Below, piece after piece: positions 39,779 to 46,534 of a stretch of DNA of 46,534 nt. Origin of the DNA: Alistipes sp. (GTDB lineage: Bacteria > Bacteroidota > Bacteroidia > Bacteroidales > Rikenellaceae); the NCBI GenBank assembly GCA_029060215.1, contig JAIDUK010000022.1:1-46534 (forward strand), written 5' to 3'. The notes below the pieces were generated by a model. The model was not told where the DNA came from. It searched no databases and was given only the letters and a program-made list of their open reading frames with translations. Position 1 is the first letter of the stretch. Every line of letters starts with the position of its first letter. The position numbers and the translations under genes are program-made.

Positions 39779-40786
39779 ATGTCCGTGGTCCGCAACACCG
39801 AAAGCGATCTCGAATTCGAGAACCGGATCCGCCCGCAGGAGCTGGAGAACTTCGCCGGGCAGGAGAAGATCGTCGAGAATCTGCGCATCTTCATCAAGGC
39901 CGCCCTCATGCGGGGCGACTCGCTCGACCATGTGCTCCTGCACGGCCCCCCGGGGCTGGGCAAGACCACGCTGGCCAACATCATCGCCAACGAAATGGGG
40001 GCGCAGCTGCGTCTGACCTCGGGTCCGGTGCTCGACAAGCCGGGCGATCTGGCGGGACTGCTGACCAACCTCGGTCCGGGCGACGTGCTCTTCATCGACG
40101 AGATCCACCGGCTGAGCCCCATCGTCGAAGAGTATCTCTACTCTGCGATGGAAGACTACAAGATCGACATCGTGCTCGACAAGGGGCCTTCGGCGCGGTC
40201 GATCCAGATCGAACTGGCCCCGTTCACGCTCATCGGCGCCACGACCCGCAGCGGCCTGCTGACCTCGCCCCTGCGGGCGCGTTTCGGCATCCAATGCCAC
40301 TTGGAGTACTACGACGCCGAGGTGCTGGCCGGCATCGTCCGCCGTTCGGCCCGCATTCTCGACGTCTCGATCGACGACGATGCGGCCCACGAAGTAGCCC
40401 TGCGTTCGCGCGGCACGCCCCGCATAGCCAACGCGCTGCTGCGCCGCGTACGCGACTTCGCCATGGTCAAGGGCGAAGGGCACATCGACCTCGAAATCAC
40501 GCGTTTCGCCCTCTCGGCGCTCAACATCGATTCGCGGGGGCTGGACCGCATGGACAACAAGATTCTGGGCACCATCATCGAGAAATTCGGCGGGGGCCCC
40601 GTGGGGCTCAACACCATCGCCACGGCCGTGGGCGAGGAAGCCGGCACGGTCGAAGAAGTCTACGAACCGTTCCTCATCAAAGAGGGATTTCTCAAGCGCA
40701 CGCCCCGCGGCCGCGAAGCTACCCAACTGGCCTACAGCCACTTGGGATTCAAGGCGCCCGACGACGGCGAACGGTCGCTGTTCTGA
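39779..40786 (+). CDS. ruvB: Holliday junction branch-migration helicase RuvB
   Basis: The 335-residue AAA+ protein has Walker A GPPGLGKT at 56-63, Walker [11 protein letters not shown], the sensor [18 protein letters not shown] (which includes the arginine finger) and the C-terminal winged-helix ending AYSHLGF. RuvB hexamers drive branch migration with RuvA during recombination repair. ruvA and ruvC are not adjacent, which is normal for Bacteroidetes. Its nearness to a lipoprotein gene is probably positional only. Confidence 0.97.
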   Translation: MSVVRNTESDLEFENRIRPQELENFAGQEKIVENLRIFIKAALMRGDSLDHVLLHGPPGLGKTTLANIIANEMGAQLRLTSGPVLDKPGDLAGLLTNLGPGDVLFIDEIHRLSPIVEEYLYSAMEDYKIDIVLDKGPSARSIQIELAPFTLIGATTRSGLLTSPLRARFGIQCHLEYYDAEVLAGIVRRSARILDVSIDDDAAHEVALRSRGTPRIANALLRRVRDFAMVKGEGHIDLEITRFALSALNIDSRGLDRMDNKILGTIIEKFGGGPVGLNTIATAVGEEAGTVEEVYEPFLIKEGFLKRTPRGREATQLAYSHLGFKAPDDGERSLF

Positions 40787-40806
40787 ACGCCGCGGCGCAA
40801 TAATTG

Positions 40807-40840
40807 CATGGTTCTGCGGCGAACAACTCGCAGAACCATG
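40807..40840 (+). promoter_or_regulatory. 12-bp hairpin that includes the malic enzyme start codon
   Basis: CATGGTTCTGCG (40807-40818) and CGCAGAACCATG (40829-40840) are exact inverted repeats with a 10-nt loop. The likely start codon (40838-40840) is within the 3' arm, and another in-frame ATG (40808) is in the 5' arm. It could limit ribosome access; that is inference. Confidence 0.55.
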
Positions 40841-42157
40841 GCACGACATGCTTGCATATCCGATTCGGACGCCCTTCGCTACCACAGCGAGGGGCGTCCC
40901 GGCAAAATCGGCATCGAACCCACCAAACCCAGCCAGACGCAGCACGACCTGTCGCTGGCCTACTCGCCCGGCGTGGCGGCTCCGGCGCGCGCCATCGCGG
41001 CCGACCCCGACGACGCCTACCGCTACACGGACAAGGGCAATCTGGTGGCTGTCGTCTCCAACGGTTCGGCCGTGCTGGGGCTGGGCGACATCGGGCCGCT
41101 GGCGGCCAAACCCGTCATGGAAGGCAAAAGCATGCTCTTCAAGCGCTTCGCCGGAATCGACGCCTTCGACATCGAGGTGGACGAGACCGACCCCGAGAAA
41201 ATCGTCGGCATCGTCAAGGCCATAGCCCCCACGTTCGGGGGAATCAATCTGGAAGACATCAAGGCGCCCGAATGTTTCGAGATCGACCGGCGGCTGCGCG
41301 AGGAGCTGCGGATTCCGGTGATCCACGACGACCAGCACGGCACGGCCATCATCGTGGCGGCGGCGGTCATCAACGGGGCGAAGATCGCCGGAAAAGAACT
41401 CTCCCGGCTCCGGGCCGTGGTCAACGGGGCAGGCGCCGCGGCCATCGCCTGCGCGCGGATGCTGCTGACGCTGGGTATCGCGCGCGAACGGATCGTGCTG
41501 TGCGACAGCCGGGGCGCGGTGACCCGCTATCGCGGGGAGCTCAATCCGCAGAAAGCGGAGTTCGCCACCTCGCGGCGGCTGGCCTCGCTGGCCGAAGCGC
41601 TGCACGGAGCCGACCTCTTTCTGGGGCTCTCCAAAGCCGACGTGCTGACCGCCGAGATGATCCGCACCATGGCCGACAACCCCATCGTACTGGCGCTGGC
41701 CAATCCGGACCCCGAAATCGCGTACGACGCGGCCATGCGTTCGCGCCCGGACCTTATCTTCGCCACGGGGCGCTCGGACCACCCCAATCAAGTCAACAAC
41801 GTGCTGGGATTCCCGTTTCTTTTCCGCGGAGCGCTCGACGTACGGGCGACGCGGATCGACGAGGCGATGAAGCTGGCGGCGGCCCGGGCGCTGGCCGAAC
41901 TGGCCCGGCGACCTGTGCCCGAAAGCGTCCTGCGTGCCTATGGGCTCGAAAAACTGGAGTTCGGCCGCGGCTATCTGATTCCCAAACCGCTCGACCCGCG
42001 GCTGTTGTGCACGGTTTCGACCGCCGTGGCCCGGGCCGCCATGGAATCGGGTGCCGCCCGGCAACCCATAACCGATTGGGACGCCTACGCCGAACGGCTG
42101 CACGCCCTGACGGCCGGGGGAGCGGCGGTCGCAACCGAAAAAACGGTCGCGCTATAA
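40838..42157 (+). CDS. NAD(P)-dependent malic enzyme (single-domain form)
   Basis: The 439-residue product covers the complete malic enzyme part: [49 protein letters not shown] (metal ligands), the nucleotide loop [15 protein letters not shown], and [10 protein letters not shown]. It decarboxylates malate to pyruvate in the cytoplasm. Many Bacteroidetes MaeB proteins carry an extra C-terminal phosphotransacetylase domain and are about 750 residues; this one ends before that domain and runs straight into the convergent aroB. Homology supports the ATG at 40838; an in-frame ATG lies ten codons upstream, inside the same hairpin. Confidence 0.9.
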   Translation: MARHACISDSDALRYHSEGRPGKIGIEPTKPSQTQHDLSLAYSPGVAAPARAIAADPDDAYRYTDKGNLVAVVSNGSAVLGLGDIGPLAAKPVMEGKSMLFKRFAGIDAFDIEVDETDPEKIVGIVKAIAPTFGGINLEDIKAPECFEIDRRLREELRIPVIHDDQHGTAIIVAAAVINGAKIAGKELSRLRAVVNGAGAAAIACARMLLTLGIARERIVLCDSRGAVTRYRGELNPQKAEFATSRRLASLAEALHGADLFLGLSKADVLTAEMIRTMADNPIVLALANPDPEIAYDAAMRSRPDLIFATGRSDHPNQVNNVLGFPFLFRGALDVRATRIDEAMKLAAARALAELARRPVPESVLRAYGLEKLEFGRGYLIPKPLDPRLLCTVSTAVARAAMESGAARQPITDWDAYAERLHALTAGGAAVATEKTVAL

Positions 42158-42172
42158 TCTTTAGGGGGGGGG

Positions 42173-43198
42173 TCAGCGGAGCCCTTCGCAGAGCGCGGCG
42201 AACTCGCCGACGGGCATGGGGCGCACGAGACAATCGCCGATGCCGACGGGCAGGACGATACGCAGCAACCCGTCCTCGCTTTTCTTGTCCTTGTCCACCT
42301 CTTTCAGAAGCCGCCGGATGTCGACGGGCGGGGTGAGCTCGAATCCCAACGCGAGCAGCAGCGCCACGATGCGGTCACGGCTGTCGGGCGGCAGCACGCC
42401 CAACTTCACGGCGACGTCGGCGATCAGGGCCGTACCCACGGCCACCGCTTCGCCGTGGTTCATCCGCGCGGAACATTTCTCGATGGCATGGGCCAGCGTG
42501 TGGCCCAGATTGAGCTTGCGCCGCTCGCCCGTCTCGCGCTCGTCGCGCTCGACGATCCCGGCCTTGACGCGGATCGACGCCGAAATGGCATCGGAAAGCA
42601 AGTCGGTGTCCCTGCGCAGCGCCTCGAACGACGTCCGCTCCAACCGCGCGAAGAGCTCGGCATCGTCGATGATGGCCGTCTTGACCACCTCGGCCAGCCC
42701 GGCGCGGAACTCCCGGTCGGGCAGGGTGCGCAGCAACGCGGGGTCGCAGATGACGAAACGCGGCTGGGTGAAAGTCCCGGCCATGTTCTTGTAACCGTCG
42801 ACATTGACGCCGTTCTTGCCGCCGACCGAAGCGTCGACCTGCCCCAAGAGGGTGGTCGGCACGAAGCCGAACGGCAGCCCGCGCATGTAGGTCGAAGCGG
42901 CGAAGCCCGCCACGTCGGTGACGATGCCGCCCCCCACGGCCAGAATGAAAGTCCGGCGGTCGATGCCCGCCTCGATGAAACGCCGGTAGAGGGTCTCGAC
43001 CGTCTGCAAGGTCTTGATGCTCTCGCCCGAACCGATGAGCATCCGGTCGCGGCCCTCGAACAGAGAACCGTAGAGCCGGTCGATCGTGGCGTCGCACACG
43101 ACCGCCACCCGGCCCTCGGGCAGCAGCCCCGGCAGCAGGTCGGCGACCGGGCCGACATAAATCTCGCTCTCCTCGCGGATGCTGAACGCAGGTTTCAT
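42173..43198 (-). CDS. aroB: 3-dehydroquinate synthase
   Basis: The 341-residue protein has the NAD-binding segment FILAVGGGIVTDVAGFAAS, the substrate/metal region VPTTLLGQVDASVGGKNGVN, and LNLGHTLAHAIE with a zinc histidine. It carries out the second step of the shikimate pathway, turning DAHP into 3-dehydroquinate in the cytoplasm. It is convergent with the malic enzyme gene, separated by 15 nt including a run of nine G residues. A good promoter lies upstream. Confidence 0.96.
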   Translation of the reverse strand: MKPAFSIREESEIYVGPVADLLPGLLPEGRVAVVCDATIDRLYGSLFEGRDRMLIGSGESIKTLQTVETLYRRFIEAGIDRRTFILAVGGGIVTDVAGFAASTYMRGLPFGFVPTTLLGQVDASVGGKNGVNVDGYKNMAGTFTQPRFVICDPALLRTLPDREFRAGLAEVVKTAIIDDAELFARLERTSFEALRRDTDLLSDAISASIRVKAGIVERDERETGERRKLNLGHTLAHAIEKCSARMNHGEAVAVGTALIADVAVKLGVLPPDSRDRIVALLLALGFELTPPVDIRRLLKEVDKDKKSEDGLLRIVLPVGIGDCLVRPMPVGEFAALCEGLR

Positions 43199-43223
43199 GG
43201 TCTTCGGCTAACTTTGCTCTCCG

Positions 43224-43254
43224 CAAATGTAGGACAATTCGCCGTCATATCCAA
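43224..43254 (-). promoter_or_regulatory. Promoter of aroB (TTG, 20 nt, TACATTTG)
   Basis: On the minus strand TTG (43254-43252) is followed after 20 nt by TACATTTG (43231-43224), about 25 nt before the ATG. Confidence 0.7.
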
Positions 43255-43439
43255 CAACTGCGCATGCCGCGAACGGCCGAATGAATAGGGCGTCCGGACG
43301 GCACCCGCAGCAAGAGAGGGGCAGTTTGCAGCCGGTCCGCAACGGCCGGAAATCCGCGGCGGCGCACCATGCGCATGGCAGCTCCCCCGCAGCGCTGAAT
43401 TTTTAATTCCTAATTTTTAATTCTTAACTCGGTTTTTCC

Positions 43440-43447
43440 TACCTTTG
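43440..43447 (+). promoter_or_regulatory. Candidate -7 element (TACCTTTG) of typA
   Basis: A perfect TAnnTTTG 19 nt before the typA ATG. The AT-rich AATTTTTAATT repeats at 43398-43430 lie where the -33 region would be. Confidence 0.55.
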
Positions 43448-43466
43448 CAACGTAAATCATACCTCT

Positions 43467-45269
43467 ATGCAAAAACTGCGCAACATCGCCATCATCGCCC
43501 ACGTCGACCATGGCAAAACCACGCTCGTCGACAAGATGATTCTGGCAGGCCACATCCTGCGCGACAACGCCAAGCAGAGCGGCGAACTCATATTGGACAA
43601 CAACGACTTGGAACGCGAACGCGGCATCACGATCCTCTCCAAAAACGTCTCGGTACTCTACAAGGATTACAAGATCAACATCATCGACACCCCGGGCCAC
43701 GCCGACTTCGGCGGCGAGGTCGAACGCGTGCTGAACATGTGCGACGGCGTGCTGCTCTTGGTCGATGCGTTCGAAGGGACCATGCCGCAGACGCGGTTCG
43801 TGCTGCAAAAGGCCCTCGCGCTGGGCAAGAAGCCCATTGTGGTGGTCAACAAGGTCGACAAGCCCAACTGCCGCCCCGAAGTGGTCAACGAACAGGTCTT
43901 CGACCTGATGTTCTCGCTCGACGCCACCGAGGAACAGCTCGACTACAAGACCATCTACGGCTCGGCCAAACAAGGCTGGATGTCGCACAAGTGGAACGAA
44001 CCGACCGATTCGATCGTGCCCCTCTTGGACGCCATCATCGACGAGATTCCCGAACCGGCGATCGTCGAGGGCACGCCCCAAATGCTCGTCACGTCGCTCG
44101 AATACTCGGCCTACACGGGCCGCATAGCGGTGGGCAAAGTCACGCGCGGATCGCTCCGGGCCGGGCAGAACGTGACCCTCGCCAAACGCGACGGCGTGAC
44201 GATGCAGAAGACGAAGATCAAGGAACTGATGATTTTCGAAGGGCTCGGCAAGAAGAAGGTCGACGAAGTGCCGTGCGGCGAAATCTGCGCCATCACGGGC
44301 ATCGAGGGCTTCGAAATCGGCGACACGATCTGCGACTATGAGAACCCCGAACCGCTGCCCCCCATCGCCATCGACGAACCGACGATGTCGATGCTCTTCA
44401 CCATCAACAATTCGCCCTTCTTCGGCAAGGACGGCAAGTTCGTCACTTCGCGCCATATCAAGGACCGGCTCGACCGCGAACTCGAAAAGAACCTCGCCCT
44501 GCGCGTGACGCCCGGCCCGTCGGCCGACTCGTTCAACGTATTCGGGCGCGGCGTACTGCACCTTTCGGTGCTTATCGAGACGATGCGCCGCGAGGGCTAC
44601 GAACTGCAAGTGGGACAGCCCCGCGTGATAGTCAAGGAGATCGACGGCAAGAAATGCGAGCCTATCGAAGAGATGACGGTCGACTGCCCCGAGGAACATT
44701 CGGGCACGGTCATCGAACTGGCGACCAAGCGCAAGGGCACCCTGACCAACATGGAATCCAACGGCGAGCGGGTGCGGCTGGAGTTCTCCATCCCCTCGCG
44801 CGGCATCATCGGCCTGCGCTCCAACATGCTCACCGCCACGGCGGGCGAGGCGATCATGACCCACCGGCTGAAGGGCTTCGAACCGTGGATCGGCGAAATC
44901 GAGATGCGCACCAACGGCTCCATCATCTCGGGCGAGACCGGCACGGCCTACGCCTATTCGATCGACAAGCTGCAAGACCGCGGGCGCTTCTTCATCAGCC
45001 CGATGGATCAGGTCTACGAGGGGCAGGTCATCGGCGAACACACGCGCCAGAACGACATCACGGTCAATGTCACCAAGTCCAAGCAACTCACCAACATGCG
45101 CGCTTCGGGGTCGGACGACAAGGCTGTGATCGTGCCGCCCAAGGTCTTCACGCTCGAAGAAGCGCTCGAATACATCAAAGAAGACGAATACGTGGAGGTG
45201 ACGCCCCACGCCATGCGTCTGCGCAAGATTCTGTTGCACGAGGTCGACCGCAAGCGGGCCTCCAAATAA
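43467..45269 (+). CDS. typA: Ribosome-associated translational GTPase TypA/BipA
   Basis: The 600-residue protein has the GTPase motifs [10 protein letters not shown] (G1), RGITI (G2), [11 protein letters not shown] (G3) and NKVDKP (G4), followed by the EF-G-like β-barrel and the TypA-specific C-terminal domain. It binds the 70S ribosome and is needed for 50S assembly and growth under stress such as cold. Length and motifs are complete. The small membrane protein gene follows after 10 nt. Confidence 0.97.
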   Translation: MQKLRNIAIIAHVDHGKTTLVDKMILAGHILRDNAKQSGELILDNNDLERERGITILSKNVSVLYKDYKINIIDTPGHADFGGEVERVLNMCDGVLLLVDAFEGTMPQTRFVLQKALALGKKPIVVVNKVDKPNCRPEVVNEQVFDLMFSLDATEEQLDYKTIYGSAKQGWMSHKWNEPTDSIVPLLDAIIDEIPEPAIVEGTPQMLVTSLEYSAYTGRIAVGKVTRGSLRAGQNVTLAKRDGVTMQKTKIKELMIFEGLGKKKVDEVPCGEICAITGIEGFEIGDTICDYENPEPLPPIAIDEPTMSMLFTINNSPFFGKDGKFVTSRHIKDRLDRELEKNLALRVTPGPSADSFNVFGRGVLHLSVLIETMRREGYELQVGQPRVIVKEIDGKKCEPIEEMTVDCPEEHSGTVIELATKRKGTLTNMESNGERVRLEFSIPSRGIIGLRSNMLTATAGEAIMTHRLKGFEPWIGEIEMRTNGSIISGETGTAYAYSIDKLQDRGRFFISPMDQVYEGQVIGEHTRQNDITVNVTKSKQLTNMRASGSDDKAVIVPPKVFTLEEALEYIKEDEYVEVTPHAMRLRKILLHEVDRKRASK

Positions 45270-45279
45270 ATTCGTTCAT

Positions 45280-45594
45280 ATGGATGTTTTCAACCTCTCC
45301 CTTTGCGTCGGCGCGGCAGCAGGTGCGCTCGACGTCATTCCGATGATCGCCCGGCGGCTGTCGCTGCGCTCGTGTCTCTCGGCGTTCTGCACCTATCTTT
45401 TCGCTTCGGTCATCGTTTTCCACAGCCGGCTGCCCTACCTGCCTTGGTGGGCGCAGGGCATGGCCGTGACGTTGATGCTGGCGCTGCCCGTGGTGCTCAA
45501 TTTCTACGGCAAGGACCGCAAGGCCGCGCCGATAGTCCTGTTGAACGCTTTGGTGCTGGGATTTTTGATCAGCGTCGCGGAACGTTTTCTGTAA
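45280..45594 (+). CDS. Small multi-pass membrane protein of unknown function
   Basis: The 104-residue protein has three to four hydrophobic helices (about 5-23, 33-48, 57-75, 83-103) joined by short basic loops (ARRLSLRS, GKDRKA). I do not recognise a named family. It starts 10 nt after typA and has the same GC-rich codon use, so it is likely a real gene in the same transcript. Confidence 0.65.
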   Translation: MDVFNLSLCVGAAAGALDVIPMIARRLSLRSCLSAFCTYLFASVIVFHSRLPYLPWWAQGMAVTLMLALPVVLNFYGKDRKAAPIVLLNALVLGFLISVAERFL

Positions 45595-45694
45595 GCCGAG
45601 GGCAGAATTGTGCTTGCACAAGTTTTGCCGAGGCGAAGAAAACCCTGCATGAAATGAACGTTTTTTGTAGAAGAGGGTTCAAAACCATCGAGTC

Positions 45695-46129
45695 ATGAGC
45701 AAAATAGGCATCGCCTGCGACCATGCAGGCTACGAAATGAAGGAGTTTTTGGTCGGTTACCTCGACGCCATGGGCTACGAGGTCCTCGACTTCGGCACCC
45801 ATTCGCCCGAGAGCGTTGATTACGCCGATTTCGGCCATGCACTGGCCGCGGCTGTCGAAAGCGGCGAGTTGGAGCGCGGCATCGGCCTTTGCGGTTCGGG
45901 CGAGGGCATGGCCATGACGCTCAACAAGCATCGGGGCATCCGGGCCGGGTTGTGTTGGAACACCGAGGTCGCAACCCTCATCCGCCAGCACAACGACGCC
46001 AACGTGCTCGTTCTCCCGGCACGCTTCGTCTCCAACGACGAGGCCGTGGCTATGCTCGACGCCTTTCTCCGCACCCCGTTCGAGGGGGGCCGCCACTTGC
46101 GGCGCATCGAGAAGATCGTTTGCCAATAA
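45695..46129 (+). CDS. rpiB: Ribose-5-phosphate isomerase B
   Basis: The 144-residue protein begins with MSKIGIACDHAGYEMKE (the family's substrate-binding CDHAG) and carries GLCGSGEGMAMTLNKHRGIRAG, with the catalytic cysteine and phosphate-binding residues. It interconverts ribose-5-phosphate and ribulose-5-phosphate in the pentose-phosphate pathway. Length is normal. About 100 nt separate it from the upstream gene, so it may have its own promoter. Confidence 0.93.
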   Translation: MSKIGIACDHAGYEMKEFLVGYLDAMGYEVLDFGTHSPESVDYADFGHALAAAVESGELERGIGLCGSGEGMAMTLNKHRGIRAGLCWNTEVATLIRQHNDANVLVLPARFVSNDEAVAMLDAFLRTPFEGGRHLRRIEKIVCQ

Positions 46130-46168
46130 TTTCTCTTTAAGAAGGGACGAATCTCTCCCCTCGCATCT

Positions 46169-46212
46169 TTTTCGGTACTTTCTCGCACAAGAAGAAGGTA
46201 CCGAAAATTTTT
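46169..46212 (+). terminator. Probable terminator of rpiB
   Basis: TTTTCGGTAC (46169-46178) pairs with GTACCGAAAA (46198-46207), with further pairs inward, and is followed by TTTTT. It begins 40 nt after the rpiB stop. Confidence 0.6.
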
Positions 46213-46249
46213 GCGCTTTGTTTCAGATGAAAAGCGAGCGGTTAAAAGG

Positions 46250-46534
46250 AGAATGTCATTCTGTGAAAAGGTTGCGCCTTGACCAAAAGTTTCTTTCGCC
46301 GCACCGCAAGGCTCCGGTTCCATCTCCATTGCACGGCGCCCAGCTTCTCTCCCGCCATTGCAAAGGCCGTAGCATTTTTTCGTCATTGCGAGGGATGTCG
46401 CCCCTCCCGTCATTGCGAGCGAGTATAACGAGCGTGGCAATCTGAATAAAACGGATCATCTTTGCTTGAATCATACCCGCCCGGTCGTTGTTCTTGTTCA
46501 GATCGCCACGGCATCTGCGATGCCTCGCGATGAC
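46250..46534. repeat. Dispersed CATTCTG- and CATTGCGAG-type repeats at the right edge
   Basis: This is gene-free DNA. It has a GTCATTCTGTG fragment (46255), two CGTCATTGCGAG units (46381 and 46409) with CGAGCGTGGCAATC (46429-46442), and the inverse of the 28232-28277 unit (46487-46534, GATCGCCACGGCATCTGCGA). Confidence 0.6.

Noticed and set aside
42150..42172. Frameshift in the malic enzyme gene at the G9 tract removing a phosphotransacetylase domain
   Set aside because: The stop codon precedes the tract and aroB begins directly after it on the other strand, leaving no room for the missing domain.

Overview
The window is chromosomal DNA from a GC-rich member of the Bacteroidales. An Alistipes-like member of the Rikenellaceae is my best guess; this is an inference from gene content and high GC, not a computed placement. 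Pointers are a fused MurF-Alr protein, a NigD-like lipoprotein, an HU-like/SPOR membrane protein, a GSCFA protein, two DCP-type M3 lipoproteins, and many promoters of the Bacteroidetes form (TTTG, about 20 nt, TAnnTTTG).

Layout. 1-8.1 kb (minus strand): start of an RsmI-family methyltransferase, a four-helix-bundle (S23/IVP) gene between AT-rich inverted repeats, murF-alr, mutS2, an MlaD-like MCE protein and a SPOR-tailed N-acetylmuramoyl-L-alanine amidase. 8.1-11.2 kb (plus): a divergent LptD-like outer-membrane protein. 11.2-12.0 kb: repeat-rich DNA and tRNA-Gln. 12.2-13.5 kb: a nucleoside:H+ symporter-type MFS protein. 14.0-18.4 kb (minus): two tandem M3 peptidase lipoproteins. 18.5-19.3 kb: rsmE. 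19.4-26.2 kb (plus): a tightly coupled six-gene operon for a complex-I/group-4-hydrogenase-like membrane complex whose large subunit has lost all four [NiFe] cysteines, ending in a small PAS protein. 26.3-27.9 kb (minus): a pectinesterase lipoprotein. 28.5-30.5 kb: uvrB. 31.1-31.9 kb (minus): ispE. 32.0-33.0 kb: a GSCFA protein. 33.0-34.0 kb: a probable transcribed intergenic region and tRNA-Arg. 34.0-38.8 kb (plus): an XRE/S24-like regulator, ribE, a sensor kinase, lgt, an HU-SPOR protein and a GtrA protein. 39.1-42.2 kb (plus): NigD-like lipoprotein, ruvB and malic enzyme. 42.2-43.2 kb (minus): aroB. 43.5-46.1 kb (plus): typA, a small membrane protein and rpiB.

Most genes are core functions: envelope building (murF-alr, amidase, mlaD, lptD, lgt), DNA repair (mutS2, uvrB, ruvB) and metabolism. 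The intergenic DNA is unusually rich in structure. Three copies of one element family (about 13.5, 30.5 and 33.3 kb) share an architecture. One arm encodes, antisense to the upstream gene in copies 1 and 2, the C-terminal C-type-lectin-like segment of a FISUMP protein, which resembles the variable region of diversity-generating retroelement targets. The other arm is a second conserved segment. The outer ends are inverted repeats. An AT-rich inverted repeat that brackets the S23-type gene is also present as an apparently empty copy inside the second element. Short dispersed repeats (CATTCTGAG-type, CATTGCGAG-type, GTGAAAA heptamers) fill most other gaps.

The two most interesting items are the hydrogenase-like complex without metal ligands or visible iron-sulfur subunits, and the FISUMP-arm element family.
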